Shown here: positions 33,876 to 43,164 of the stretch, in pieces
Layout of the letters: each line of letters opens with the position of its first letter
How positions within the stretch are numbered: position 1 is the stretch's first letter
From: Clostridium sp. UBA1056
Lineage (GTDB): Bacteria; Bacillota; Clostridia; Clostridiales; Clostridiaceae
NCBI GenBank assembly: GCA_002316385.1
Contig: DCDL01000024.1
Coordinates: forward strand, 1 to 64,000
Length of the DNA stretch: 64,000 nt
Reading direction: 5' to 3'
Made by a program: the position numbers and the translations under genes
The notes under the pieces: generated by a model
What the model was told of the DNA's origin: nothing
Seen by the model: the letters and a program-made list of their open reading frames with translations, nothing else
Databases searched by the model: none

Positions 33876-35327
33876 ATGTTTAGCAATAATTCAACAATAG
33901 ATCAAGTAATAAACAATATATCCTTATTAGAAAAACCAAAATTAAATTTAAAGATTAGTAGTAATAATTTAGAAAAATTAAAAAGTATATATTCTAGATT
34001 AAATATTGGAAAGTCAAGTTTTGAAGAAATTTCAGAGTTAGTATTAAACTCTGTTATTCAAATGAGTAGTTTAGATCTATTGTTAAAAGATAAAGAGGAA
34101 AAGATAAATATTGTTAGTAAAGAAATTATAAACTTAATGGATAAGATTACACAAACAACAAATATAACATCCCATACATCAGAAGAAGTTACTGCAGCTC
34201 ATGCTGATATGACATTAGCAATTAGCACTCTATCTATGAATTCCTCAATGTTATTAGAGGCAACTAAAAAGAATGAAGATGAATTGGCGGAAATAAAGGA
34301 ATTTTCGGATGAGGCTATAAGTCATTCTAATAGCATGAAAGCAGATATGGGTAACCTTATACATGTTATTGAGAATATACAAAGTGTAATAAGTGCTATT
34401 AATAATATTTCTGAACAAACCAATCTTTTAGCTCTTAATGCTTCTATAGAAGCTGCTAGAGCTGGAGAAAGCGGTAGAGGCTTTGCGGTAGTTGCAGATG
34501 AGATAAGAAAGTTAGCTGATGAGACAAAAACTTTAACTTCAAGTATGGACGAATTTGTAGCTGCCATAGAAACAGCATCTAATAAGAGTAATATAAGCGT
34601 AGATAACACAGTAGAATTTTTAAATAAAATAAATGAAAATTTAGATTCTGTAGTTGATTCTAGTAAAGAAAATAGAGACAAGATTAATAATATTACTGAA
34701 GCAATAAGCACCGTTGCTACTAATAGTGAAGAAATAAATGCTTCTATGGATGAGGTTTCTACTAGCATAAAGAATCTTGAAGGTGATATTGATTATTTAA
34801 AAGAGAGTGGAGATATACTTGGAGATGTAAGTGATAGTTTAAGTAAAGTTATAATTCCAGTATCTGCTATAGAATCAGATTTGGACAGAGCTGCAAAAAC
34901 AATAGGAACTTTAGTTAATGATAGATACTATATGATAGATAATAAAGTATTCATAGATACTATAAATAAAGCAATAGTAGCCCATGAAAATTGGTTATGT
35001 AACTTAAAGCATATGGTTGAAACAGGGATTATAACACCTCTACAAGTAGATGAGCGTAAATGTGGATTTGGACATTTTTATTATTCTATGAAACCTAAAA
35101 ATAAAGAAATATTTTCTATTTGGAATAGGTTAGAAGAGAAGCATAGAAAATTCCATGAATTTGGACAAGTAGGTATAGATGCTATTAATAGAGATAATAA
35201 TAGAGAAGCAGAAGAAACATATAAAAAAGCAGAGACTCTATCAAAGGAGCTAATTAATGATTTTAAAATGATTATAACTATTACTGAAAGAATAAATAAA
35301 GAAAACAAAAATATTTATGAAAATTAA
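33876..35327 (+). CDS. Soluble methyl-accepting chemotaxis protein with CZB domain
   Basis: The start is ATG 33876 after GAGGAG. The 483-residue protein has no membrane segment. It is a coiled-coil receptor with the canonical signalling tip ISEQTNLLALNASIEAARAG, then GRGFAVVADEIRKLA. The C-terminus (about 365-440) is a chemoreceptor zinc-binding domain with its 3-His/1-Cys set, AHENWL, RKCGFGHF and KHRKFHEFG (His370, Cys396, His423, His427). CZB receptors sense zinc, redox or hypochlorous acid. No other chemotaxis gene is nearby. It follows the hydrogenase-like/phosphatase pair after a 205-base gap. Confidence 0.92.
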   Translation: MFSNNSTIDQVINNISLLEKPKLNLKISSNNLEKLKSIYSRLNIGKSSFEEISELVLNSVIQMSSLDLLLKDKEEKINIVSKEIINLMDKITQTTNITSHTSEEVTAAHADMTLAISTLSMNSSMLLEATKKNEDELAEIKEFSDEAISHSNSMKADMGNLIHVIENIQSVISAINNISEQTNLLALNASIEAARAGESGRGFAVVADEIRKLADETKTLTSSMDEFVAAIETASNKSNISVDNTVEFLNKINENLDSVVDSSKENRDKINNITEAISTVATNSEEINASMDEVSTSIKNLEGDIDYLKESGDILGDVSDSLSKVIIPVSAIESDLDRAAKTIGTLVNDRYYMIDNKVFIDTINKAIVAHENWLCNLKHMVETGIITPLQVDERKCGFGHFYYSMKPKNKEIFSIWNRLEEKHRKFHEFGQVGIDAINRDNNREAEETYKKAETLSKELINDFKMIITITERINKENKNIYEN

Positions 35328-35339
35328 AAATTTAAGCAT

Positions 35340-35388
35340 GAGCTGTTGCTCTTGATTAAAAATTAGTCAAGAGCAACAGCTCTTTTAG
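35340..35388 (+). terminator. Rho-independent terminator
   Basis: Perfect 16-base arms 35340-35355 and 35367-35382, then TTTTAGATTT. It ends the chemoreceptor transcript. Confidence 0.92.
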
Positions 35389-35551
35389 ATTTAATTCGTT
35401 TAAATTTTTTTGAGAATATATTCAATTCTAAGGGAGATAATAGATAATGTGCTATCTATTACAAAAATTATTGATATCCAAAATATTTCTATTATAATTA
35501 TCATCTCATTATTATGTGAAAACAATTATTTATATGTATAGTAAATAAAAT

Positions 35552-35594
35552 AAAAAAAATAGAAACATCTTGATTAATCAAGATGTTTCTATTT
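35552..35594 (-). terminator. Terminator of tRNA-Leu(CAA)
   Basis: Perfect inverted repeat (arms 35557-35575 and 35576-35594) followed, on the minus strand, by a run of eight T, just after the tRNA. Confidence 0.85.
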
Positions 35595-35600
35595 AAAAAC

Positions 35601-35687
35601 TGGTGCCGGTGACCGGGGTCGAACCGGTACGGTGTTGCCACCACGGGATTTTGAGTCCCGCACGTCTGCCAATTCCATCACACCGGC
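35601..35687 (-). tRNA. tRNA-Leu, anticodon CAA
   Basis: The acceptor GCCGGTG pairs with CACCGGC, and ACCA is encoded. The anticodon loop CTCAAAA (anticodon CAA, reading UUG) sits on a CGGGA/TCCCG stem. A long variable arm with its own stem marks a class II tRNA, as expected for leucine. The T-arm GGTTCGACCC is present. It is a single gene with its own terminator. Confidence 0.97.
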
Positions 35688-35813
35688 TAGTACATTTAAT
35701 ATTTTACCACAATATCCTAAGGATTACAATAGTATTTTTACTATATATAGATAGTATATTATAATAAATAATATTTAAGGGTTTATAATAATTACAAGTA
35801 AATATTTAAAGTA

Positions 35814-35842
35814 TTGAAAAACAGACAAGTGATTACTATAAT
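35814..35842 (+). promoter_or_regulatory. Sigma-A promoter for glutaminase
   Basis: TTGAAA (35814-35819), a 17-base spacer and a perfect TATAAT (35837-35842), 39 bases before the chosen start. Confidence 0.8.
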
Positions 35843-35880
35843 AAAATTATATGAAGTAAAATCAGATGGGAGACATGATG

Positions 35881-36795
35881 ATGAGGAGAATCTTGGATAG
35901 TATAATTGAGGATTGTAAAAAATGGACAAGCAAAGGGGAAGTGGCTTCCTATATTCCAGAATTAGCAAAAGCTAATCCTGAAGCTCTTGGTATATGGGTT
36001 ACTAACTTAGGTGGTGAAGAATATTTTGCAGGGGATTGGGATGTTAAATTTACCATTCAAAGCATATCTAAAGTAGTAACATTAATGTTAGCTCTTTTAG
36101 ACAATGGCACAGAATACGTTTTTACCAAAGTGGGGATGGAGCCAACAGAGTCAGGTTTTAATTCAATAACTAATTTAGAAATTCATGAACAAAAACAGCC
36201 ATTAAATCCTATGATAAATGCAGGAGCTATTGCAACGGTATCCTTAATTAATGGAGAAACAGCTGAGGATAAAATTAATAGGATACTTACATTTACAAGA
36301 AAGATAACTGGAAATGAAGATATAGGTATAAATTATAATGTCTATGAGAGTGAAAAGAAAACAGCTGATAGAAATAGAGCACTGGCTTACTATATGAAGG
36401 GGAACGGCATAATCGAAGGCGATGTAGAGGAAATTTTAGATGTATATTTTAAAGCTTGTTCTATGGAGATAACTTGTAAGGATATAGCTAGAATAGGAGC
36501 TATGCTTGCTAATGATGGAGTTCTTTTTACTAATGAAAGAATTATATCTAGGGAAGCTTGTAGAATTGTTAAGACCATAATGGTTACTTGTGGAATGTAT
36601 GATGCATCCGGAAAATTTGCTGTGCATATAGGAATTCCTGCTAAGAGTGGTGTAGGTGGTGGAATAATGGCTGCAGTACCTAGAAGAATGGGAATTGGAG
36701 TTGTAGGTCCTGCCCTTGATGCTGAAGGAAATAGTATAGGTGGAATTAAGATTCTTGAAAGATTATCCCATGAACTAGATTTAAGTATATTTTAA
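35881..36795 (+). CDS. glsA: Glutaminase (serine-dependent)
   Basis: The roughly 304-residue enzyme hydrolyses glutamine to glutamate and ammonia. It has the beta-lactamase-like S-x-x-K dyad in FTIQSISKV (Ser61, Lys64 from this start), the NPMINAGAI block and the C-terminal PAKSGVGGGIMA. Several ATGs are clustered; 35881 is chosen because GGGAG lies eight bases ahead, but 35866-35878 are alternatives. A consensus promoter precedes it. A broken DUF554-like gene follows immediately. Confidence 0.95.
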   Translation: MRRILDSIIEDCKKWTSKGEVASYIPELAKANPEALGIWVTNLGGEEYFAGDWDVKFTIQSISKVVTLMLALLDNGTEYVFTKVGMEPTESGFNSITNLEIHEQKQPLNPMINAGAIATVSLINGETAEDKINRILTFTRKITGNEDIGINYNVYESEKKTADRNRALAYYMKGNGIIEGDVEEILDVYFKACSMEITCKDIARIGAMLANDGVLFTNERIISREACRIVKTIMVTCGMYDASGKFAVHIGIPAKSGVGGGIMAAVPRRMGIGVVGPALDAEGNSIGGIKILERLSHELDLSIF

Positions 36796-36809
36796 AAGGA
36801 GAAAAGTTG

Positions 36810-37062
36810 ATGCTGGGAACTGTAATTTGGAGTAGCTATGGCAGTAGTTGGATATTTGCAGAGTAGATTTATATTCATATACAAAAGAGCCATAACTTTA
36901 TTAGCACGATTTATTTCTTATTATTCAGGGGATATAGTTATTGCATAAATGACCCGTATTGGCTAGCTTTTGATTATTGTCTTAGCCTTAAACATGATGA
37001 GGGTTACAAAATTTAAAGTTATGAATTATGTTCCAACAGTTTTCTTATCAGTATTTATATGA
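36810..37062 (+). pseudogene. Decayed DUF554-like membrane protein
   Basis: AAAAGGAG precedes an ATG reading MLGTVIW, like the DUF554 start M-L-G-T-x-x-N. The frame soon stops. A shifted frame gives VAMAVVGYLQSRF and later LALNMMRVTKFKVMNYVPTVFL, like the conserved C-terminal I-K-V-x-N-x-L-P segment. Stops and frameshifts interrupt it, and the length is less than half of normal. I read it as an internally deleted, dead permease-like gene that once followed glsA. Confidence 0.5.
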
Positions 37063-37081
37063 CTATTTAGTTATATATGAG

Positions 37082-37116
37082 CATTTTAATATTTTAACAT
37101 TTTAATATTTTAACAT
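37082..37116. repeat. AT-rich 16-base tandem repeat
   Basis: A 16-base unit, CATTTTAATATTTTAA, is repeated two and a third times, and leads into ACATTTTAAAAAGTT. See also the dyad at 37145-37166. Confidence 0.6.
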
Positions 37117-37144
37117 TTTAAAAAGTTATATAGAAAACCATTTG

Positions 37145-37166
37145 ACATTTTAAAAAGTTAAAATGT
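37145..37166. promoter_or_regulatory. Dyad with embedded -35 (possible operator)
   Basis: Perfect 9-base arms ACATTTTAA and TTAAAATGT separated by four bases. The left arm overlaps TTGACA, a perfect -35. The same motif occurs near 2318-2361. It may be the operator of an unlinked regulator; no gene follows within 380 bases. Confidence 0.4.
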
Positions 37167-37277
37167 TGCTTTATTCATTAATGCTTGATTAGATTTATCA
37201 TTCAAATTCATAATAAAGTACGGAATGTTGATAGTGTCATCTATAGTGTCTTTACCTAACACAACAGGTTAATGTAT

Positions 37278-37320
37278 AAACCTTCTAATAGAGAGTAAAA
37301 TCTATATTAGAAGGTTTTGT
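37278..37320 (+). terminator. Hairpin/terminator
   Basis: Perfect 13-base arms 37278-37290 and 37305-37317 followed by TGTT; the T-run is short. It could end a transcript from the dyad region at 37145 (a possible small RNA of about 150 bases) or from the dead DUF554 gene. Confidence 0.6.
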
Positions 37321-37461
37321 TAAAATTTATTTAGTAAAGACGTCTTATATATTATAGTTATACTATGGTAGATGAAAATTTATTGTTAAAACATTAAGTT
37401 TTATTGTTAATATGATGAAGTAATGTTATAATCATTTATCAAAAGGTTCATGTTTATTTAC

Positions 37462-37490
37462 TTGACTTTAAGTGTTAAAAAGTTAAGAAT
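37462..37490 (+). promoter_or_regulatory. Candidate polA promoter
   Basis: TTGACT (37462-37467), a 17-base spacer and AAGAAT (37485-37490), 60 bases before polA. Confidence 0.5.
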
Positions 37491-37549
37491 AATATAGAGG
37501 AAGATATAAAAATAAAAGGCAATTTAATAGGGTTGCTAAAATAATTTGA

Positions 37550-40198
37550 ATGGATGTGGTTAAGATTAATAAAGAAAGCCTAGCTGTTTTAGATGGAAAT
37601 AGTTTATTATATAGAGCATTTTATGCTATACCAGAACTTACAACAAAAGAAGGGGTTTACACTAATGCAGTATATGGATTTCTAAATATGCTTCTTAAAA
37701 TTAAAGAAGATATAAATCCGAATTATATTGTAGCTACCTTTGATAAGTCATCTAATACATTTAGACATAAGGAATATGAAGATTACAAGGCAGGAAGAAA
37801 GAAAACTCCGCCAGAGCTTTCAATGCAATTTCCTATAATAAGAGAAATACTATCCAAGATGGGAATAAGTGTATTTGAATTAGAGGGATATGAGGCAGAC
37901 GACCTAATAGGTACTATATCTGTTTTAGCAGAAGAAGACGGTATGGAAGTTTATGTGGTAACAGGTGATAAGGATGCTCTTCAACTTGCTACAGATAATG
38001 TAAATGTTGTTATAAATAAAAAAGGAATTACTGAAAAAGAAATATATAATAGGGAAAGGTTTATTGAAGATTTTGGAGTTACACCTACCCAATATATAGA
38101 TGTAAAGGGACTTATGGGAGATAAGTCAGATAATATTCCAGGGGTTCCGGGAATCGGAGAGAAGACAGCGTTTAAGTTAATTAAAGAATATGGAAGCATA
38201 GAAGCTGTTCTGATGAATATATCTAATGTAAGTGGTAAAAAGCTTAAAGAATCCCTTCAAGAGTATAGTGAACAAGCAATTTTTAGTAAGAAATTAGCTA
38301 CAATTATTACTAAAGTTCCAGTAGAAATACCTATGGAACAGTTAAAAACTAAGGGGGACTTTAATAATAGTGAAGTTAGAGATATGTGTTTAAAACTACA
38401 ATTTAAATCCCTTCTTAGCAAGTTTGAAAATATTTCAGAAGATAGTTCAGAAGTATCTGAAAAACAAAGTGAAAAAGTAATTGATTTTAAAGTTGTAGAT
38501 AAAATTAAAACTTTAAATGAGTTTATAGCTAACGTAAAAAATAAAATATTTGTAAAGTTTTATGTAGAGAATACAAGTAGCTTTTCTAAACTTAATGTGA
38601 AGACCATAGCTGTATTGTCAGAAGGCCAGGCATATATACTTTGCTGTGATAAGCTCATTGGCGAAGATAAGGAAAGTTTTATAAAGTCTATGAAGGAAAT
38701 TTTTGAGAATCCCAATATTGAAAAGATTACTCATGGTATTAAATATGGGTACACAGCATTCCTAAAGCTTGGTATTGATTTAGATTTAGTAAATTTTGAT
38801 GTAGAAATAGCAGCTTATTTATTGGATTCATCCAGGTCAGAGTATTCTATAAAAACACTTTATGAAGAAAATCTAGGAAAAACCTTTGGTGGAGACGATG
38901 ATTCTTTTAAAGCTAATGAGGTTATAGCTATTGGAGAGTTATATACAATTTTAAAAGAAGAAATTAAAGAAGACAATATGGAAGAATTATTATTTAATGT
39001 AGAACAACCACTTACTAAGGTTATATCATATATGGAATATGAAGGATTTAACATTAATAAGGATGAATTATCAAATCTGGGAGATAAATTTAGCGGAGAA
39101 ATCGGAACTCTAACAAAAGAAATATACGATTTAGCAGGAGAAGAATTTAATATAAACTCACCTAAGCAGCTTGGAAAGATATTATTTGAGAAATTAGATT
39201 TACCAGTAATTAAGAAAACTAAGACTGGCTACTCTACTAATGCAGAAGTTCTAGATGCCTTAAAGGATAAACACGAAATAATAAATAAAATTTTATATTT
39301 TAGACAAATTACAAAACTATATTCTACTTATATAGAAGGTTTAAGAAATGTAATAGATGAAGATGGAAGGATACATTCTAACTTCACTCAAACTGTAACT
39401 ACTACGGGAAGATTGTCTAGTACAGAGCCTAATCTTCAAAATATACCAATAAAAAATGAAAATGGAAGATCTATAAGAAAGGTCTTCATACCTCATAATA
39501 ATGATTCTGTAATTTTATCAGCGGACTATTCACAAATCGAACTTAGAGTTCTTGCTCATATATCTGGAGATGAAAATATGATAAGAGCTTTTAGAGATAA
39601 TGTAGATATTCATACTTCTACAGCCTCAGAAGTATTTAATGTACCGATTGAGGAAGTAACTAAAACTATGAGAAGTAATGCAAAGGCTGTTAACTTCGGA
39701 ATTGTTTATGGTATAGGTGATTTTAGTCTAGCTCAGGATTTAGGAATTACAAGATTAGAGGCTAAGAAGTATATTGATACATATCTAGAGAGATATGAAA
39801 ATGTACAGAAGTACATGGATAGAGTAATTGAAGAAGCAGAAGAGAGATCTTATGTAACAACACTTCTTCATAGAAAAAGATATATTCCAGAAATAAAATC
39901 CTCTAACAAGATTGTAAAGGCTTTAGGAAAAAGATTAGCTATGAACGCACCTATTCAAGGTAGTGCAGCAGATATTATAAAGATTGCTATGGTGAATGTT
40001 GCTAATGAACTTAAATCCAAGCAACTTAAAAGTAGATTGATTTTACAAGTTCATGATGAACTTATACTTAATGTGCATAAAGACGAAATTGATTTTGTAA
40101 AGTCTATAGTTAAGAATCAAATGGAAAATGTACTAGATCTTAAAATTCCGTTAGATGTAGATATTTCCATAGGAGATACCTGGTATGAGGCAAAATAA
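37550..40198 (+). CDS. polA: DNA polymerase I
   Basis: The 882-residue enzyme fills gaps and removes RNA primers. An N-terminal 5'-3' exonuclease domain (about 1-300) begins LAVLDGNSLLYRAFYA and contains EGYEADDLIGT. The middle proofreading domain has lost its D-x-E residues (FYVENTS in place of the catalytic strand), as in other Firmicutes. The polymerase palm carries motif A DYSQIELRVLA, motif B KAVNFGIVYG and motif C LQVHDELIL. It overlaps coaE by 14 bases; the ribosome site before its own start is weak. Confidence 0.96.
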   Translation: MDVVKINKESLAVLDGNSLLYRAFYAIPELTTKEGVYTNAVYGFLNMLLKIKEDINPNYIVATFDKSSNTFRHKEYEDYKAGRKKTPPELSMQFPIIREILSKMGISVFELEGYEADDLIGTISVLAEEDGMEVYVVTGDKDALQLATDNVNVVINKKGITEKEIYNRERFIEDFGVTPTQYIDVKGLMGDKSDNIPGVPGIGEKTAFKLIKEYGSIEAVLMNISNVSGKKLKESLQEYSEQAIFSKKLATIITKVPVEIPMEQLKTKGDFNNSEVRDMCLKLQFKSLLSKFENISEDSSEVSEKQSEKVIDFKVVDKIKTLNEFIANVKNKIFVKFYVENTSSFSKLNVKTIAVLSEGQAYILCCDKLIGEDKESFIKSMKEIFENPNIEKITHGIKYGYTAFLKLGIDLDLVNFDVEIAAYLLDSSRSEYSIKTLYEENLGKTFGGDDDSFKANEVIAIGELYTILKEEIKEDNMEELLFNVEQPLTKVISYMEYEGFNINKDELSNLGDKFSGEIGTLTKEIYDLAGEEFNINSPKQLGKILFEKLDLPVIKKTKTGYSTNAEVLDALKDKHEIINKILYFRQITKLYSTYIEGLRNVIDEDGRIHSNFTQTVTTTGRLSSTEPNLQNIPIKNENGRSIRKVFIPHNNDSVILSADYSQIELRVLAHISGDENMIRAFRDNVDIHTSTASEVFNVPIEEVTKTMRSNAKAVNFGIVYGIGDFSLAQDLGITRLEAKKYIDTYLERYENVQKYMDRVIEEAEERSYVTTLLHRKRYIPEIKSSNKIVKALGKRLAMNAPIQGSAADIIKIAMVNVANELKSKQLKSRLILQVHDELILNVHKDEIDFVKSIVKNQMENVLDLKIPLDVDISIGDTWYEAK

Positions 40199-40814
40199 TA
40201 TATTAAAGGTAGGATTAACGGGAGGAATTGGATGCGGAAAGAGTACTATAAGTATGATTTTTAAAGAAAATAATATTCCTGTTATAGATGCAGATAAAAT
40301 TTCAAGACAAGTGCTTGTAAAACATCCAGAGATTCTATTTCAAATAAGGAAATCTTTTGGGAATGAGTATTTTAATGAGAATGGAGAATTCTTAAGACGT
40401 AAAATGGGAAATTTAATATTTTCAGACAAAAGTAAAAAATTTGAATATGAAAATATAATAATGCCTAATATCTTTCAGGATATATTTAATGAAATAGATA
40501 GATATAATGATATGGGAGAGGAAATATGCATCATAGATGCACCTACATTAATAGAGAATAAACTTCATACTCATATGGATAAAGTGATTGTTGTCATTGC
40601 AAGAGATGAAATACAAATAGAAAGAGTTATGAAGAGAGATAATTTTTCTAAGGAAGAAACAACTATAAGAATAAATAATCAAATGAGTACAAAAGAAAAA
40701 TGTAAGTTTGCAGACTTTATCATTGATAATAGTGGAGATCTGCAAGAAACGCAGATTGAAGTAATGAAAATTATAAGCAAGCTTAAAAGGATTAGGGGGA
40801 AAAATGACTTATAA
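40185..40814 (+). CDS. coaE: Dephospho-CoA kinase
   Basis: The 209-residue kinase catalyses the last step of coenzyme A synthesis, phosphorylating the 3'-hydroxyl of dephospho-CoA. The P-loop is GLTGGIGCGKSTIS (near 10-23), followed by the conserved IDADKISRQV. Its start lies inside polA after AGGAGA with eight bases spacing, and its end overlaps the transglycosylase gene by 11 bases. The polA-coaE order is common in Firmicutes. Confidence 0.95.
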   Translation: MRQNNILKVGLTGGIGCGKSTISMIFKENNIPVIDADKISRQVLVKHPEILFQIRKSFGNEYFNENGEFLRRKMGNLIFSDKSKKFEYENIIMPNIFQDIFNEIDRYNDMGEEICIIDAPTLIENKLHTHMDKVIVVIARDEIQIERVMKRDNFSKEETTIRINNQMSTKEKCKFADFIIDNSGDLQETQIEVMKIISKLKRIRGKNDL

Positions 40815-41388
40815 ATCTAATAAAGGAACTAGGAATATCATGTTAATAGTAGTTATAACTATAATTATAATTATTATTGTTAATTTTAAAGTTATACTTA
40901 AAAGCTTTTTTCCGCTAGAGTATGAAAAAAGTATTATAGAATATAGCCATATGTATAATGTAGATCCTAATTTAGTGGCAGCAGTAATTAACACGGAGAG
41001 TAAATTCTTAGAAGATGCAAGTTCCTCAAAGGGCGCAATAGGATTGATGCAGATAATGCCAGACACAGGTAAATGGATTGCAGAAACCTTACAACTACAG
41101 GATTTTAATGAAGCGATGATTAAAAATCCTGAATTGAACATAAGAATGGGAACTTGGTATTTAAGTAAATTAAGTGAAGATTTTAAGGGGGATTATACTC
41201 TTACATTAGCTGCTTATAATGGAGGACCAGGAAATGTTACTAAGTGGCTTGAGAATGAGAAGTATTCTAGTGATGGTGAAAATCTTCATAAAATTCCTTT
41301 TAAGGAAACTAAAAATTATGTTCAAAGGGTTAGATTTAATCATAGAATGTATAGATATTTATATAATCTAGGTCATAGTGAAAAGTAA
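40804..41388 (+). CDS. Membrane-anchored lytic transglycosylase
   Basis: The 194-residue product has one N-terminal helix (NIMLIVVITIIIIIIVNF) and a C-terminal SLT domain of about 130 residues. The catalytic Glu is in INTESKF, followed by GAIGLMQIMPDTG and LAAYNGGPGNV, the family's conserved blocks. It cleaves the glycan strand of peptidoglycan outside the membrane. It is the third gene of the overlapping polA-coaE cluster and is closed by a terminator. Confidence 0.92.
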   Translation: MTYKSNKGTRNIMLIVVITIIIIIIVNFKVILKSFFPLEYEKSIIEYSHMYNVDPNLVAAVINTESKFLEDASSSKGAIGLMQIMPDTGKWIAETLQLQDFNEAMIKNPELNIRMGTWYLSKLSEDFKGDYTLTLAAYNGGPGNVTKWLENEKYSSDGENLHKIPFKETKNYVQRVRFNHRMYRYLYNLGHSEK

Positions 41389-41414
41389 AATGTATATTGA
41401 ATAGATACACTAGT

Positions 41415-41452
41415 AAAATCCAATTTGGTATAAACTAAATTGGATTTTATTT
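41415..41452 (+). terminator. Rho-independent terminator
   Basis: Perfect 12-base arms 41415-41426 and 41437-41448, then ATTTATT. It ends the polA-coaE-transglycosylase operon. Confidence 0.85.
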
Positions 41453-41542
41453 ATTAAGTTCATTTAAATAAAGTTAGCACTGGTTATTGAATCAATTAAT
41501 AGATAGTGATATAATGATAAAGTAGATTATATAATTTATCAT

Positions 41543-41628
41543 GCAGATGTGGTGGAACGGCAGACACGCTATCTTGAGGGGGTAGTGAGAGAACTCTCGT
41601 GCGGGTTCAAATCCCGCCATCTGCACCA
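41543..41628 (+). tRNA. tRNA-Leu, anticodon GAG
   Basis: The acceptor GCAGATG pairs with CATCTGC, and ACCA is encoded. The anticodon loop TTGAGGG (anticodon GAG, reading CUU/CUC) lies between CTATC and GGTAG. A long variable arm and GGTTCAAATCC T-arm are present. The second leucine tRNA in the window, on the opposite strand to the first. Confidence 0.97.
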
Positions 41629-41665
41629 AGAGAGCAATGAAAATAACTTTCATTGCTCTCTTTTT
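41629..41665 (+). terminator. Terminator of tRNA-Leu(GAG)
   Basis: Perfect 14-base arms 41629-41642 and 41648-41661 with TTTTTG, immediately after CCA. Confidence 0.92.
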
Positions 41666-41780
41666 GTAATTTGACGTTTCATATAGATATATATATTATT
41701 AAAGATTTAATAAAAAGTTGTTCTAAAGATTTTAAATAAGAATATCAATGTAATACGAAATATAAAATTGGAGGACGATT

Positions 41781-43145
41781 ATGGAGAATATGCTTGAGAT
41801 TGTGAAGAGTATCAATGGAGTATTATGGAATTATATCTTAATATTTTTACTTTGTGGTACTGGGATTTACTTTACTTTTAAGCTAAAATTCGTACAAGTA
41901 ACAAAATTTAAGGAGAGTTTTAAACTTACCTTTGGTAAGATTAAATTTGGAAATAAGGCAGGTGCTGATGGCATGTCATCATTCCAATCTCTAGCTACAG
42001 CTATTGCAGCTCAGGTAGGCACAGGAAATCTAGCTGGAGCTGCTACAGCCATTGCTTCAGGAGGACCAGGAGCAATATTTTGGATGTGGCTTAGTGCATT
42101 CTTTGGTATGAGTACAATTTTTGCAGAAGCAACCTTAGCGCAAGAATTTAAAGAAGAAGTTGATGGACAAATTACAGGTGGTCCTGCTTATTATATTAGT
42201 AGGGGATTAAAAAATAAAACTCTAGGCAAATGGCTTGCAGGATTTTTTGCTGTAACTATAATACTTGCTCTTGGATTTATAGGTAATATGGTTCAATCCA
42301 ACTCTATTGGGGGTGCTTTTGAATCAGCATTTAATATTAATTCTAAGATAGTTGGAATAATAATTGCAATACTTGCAGGCATTATTTTTATTGGAGGAGT
42401 ATCTAGAATAGCTTCTTTTGCTGAAAAGATTGTACCAGTTATGGCTTTATTCTATATTATTGGAAGTCTAATAATAATAATAATGAATTATGCGAATATA
42501 TTACCCGCGTTTAAAATGATATTTGTAGGAGCATTCAAACCTTCAGCAGTAATGGGTGGAGTTATAGGTGCCACAGTAAAGGAAGCTGTTAGATATGGTA
42601 TAGCAAGAGGTTTATTCTCAAATGAGGCAGGTATGGGATCTACACCACATGCCCATGCTATTGCAAAAGTAAAACACTCCTCAGAACAAGGTTTAGTTGC
42701 TATGATGGGAGTATTTATTGATACTTTTGTTATATTAAATTTAACAGCTCTAGTTATACTTACTACTGGAGCTTTAGAAACAGGAACTTCAGGAATTATT
42801 TTAACTCAAGAAGCTTTTAAAATTGGGATGGGGAACTTTGGTGCAATATTTGTTGCCATCTCATTATTTTTCTTTGCTTTTTCTACAATTATAGGATGGT
42901 ATTTCTTTGGAGAAGCAAATGTAAAATATCTATTTGGTAAAAAAGGCATCACTCCATACAGAATTTTAGTAATAATATTTATATTTATAGGTTCATGTGT
43001 TCATGTGGATCTAGTTTGGGAGCTTGCTGATACATTTAATGGACTTATGGTATTACCAAATTTAATAGCACTTCTTGCACTATCTGCCATAGTTAAAAAA
43101 AGTTGTGATGATTATATATCTCATAAGAAAAATAATATGTTGTAG
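41781..43145 (+). CDS. AGCS family sodium:alanine/glycine symporter
   Basis: The 454-residue protein has about eleven helices and the AGCS hallmarks: AAQVGTGNLAGAATAI (near 74-89), GGPAYYISRGL and GLFSNEAGMGSTPHAHAIA (near 278-296). It imports a small neutral amino acid with Na+. GGAGG precedes the ATG. A terminator follows and a close paralogue lies 366 bases downstream with its own leader, so the two are separately controlled. Confidence 0.94.
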   Translation: MENMLEIVKSINGVLWNYILIFLLCGTGIYFTFKLKFVQVTKFKESFKLTFGKIKFGNKAGADGMSSFQSLATAIAAQVGTGNLAGAATAIASGGPGAIFWMWLSAFFGMSTIFAEATLAQEFKEEVDGQITGGPAYYISRGLKNKTLGKWLAGFFAVTIILALGFIGNMVQSNSIGGAFESAFNINSKIVGIIIAILAGIIFIGGVSRIASFAEKIVPVMALFYIIGSLIIIIMNYANILPAFKMIFVGAFKPSAVMGGVIGATVKEAVRYGIARGLFSNEAGMGSTPHAHAIAKVKHSSEQGLVAMMGVFIDTFVILNLTALVILTTGALETGTSGIILTQEAFKIGMGNFGAIFVAISLFFFAFSTIIGWYFFGEANVKYLFGKKGITPYRILVIIFIFIGSCVHVDLVWELADTFNGLMVLPNLIALLALSAIVKKSCDDYISHKKNNML

Positions 43146-43164
43146 AACTTAATAAGATTTATAT

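Noticed and set aside
34322..34768. A 148-codon minus-strand ORF inside the chemoreceptor gene
   Set aside because: Complement of the coiled-coil; low-complexity, overlaps a clear receptor gene.
37082..37166. AT-rich repeats considered as a CRISPR array
   Set aside because: Units are directly abutting and 16 bases long, with no spacers; no cas genes in the window.
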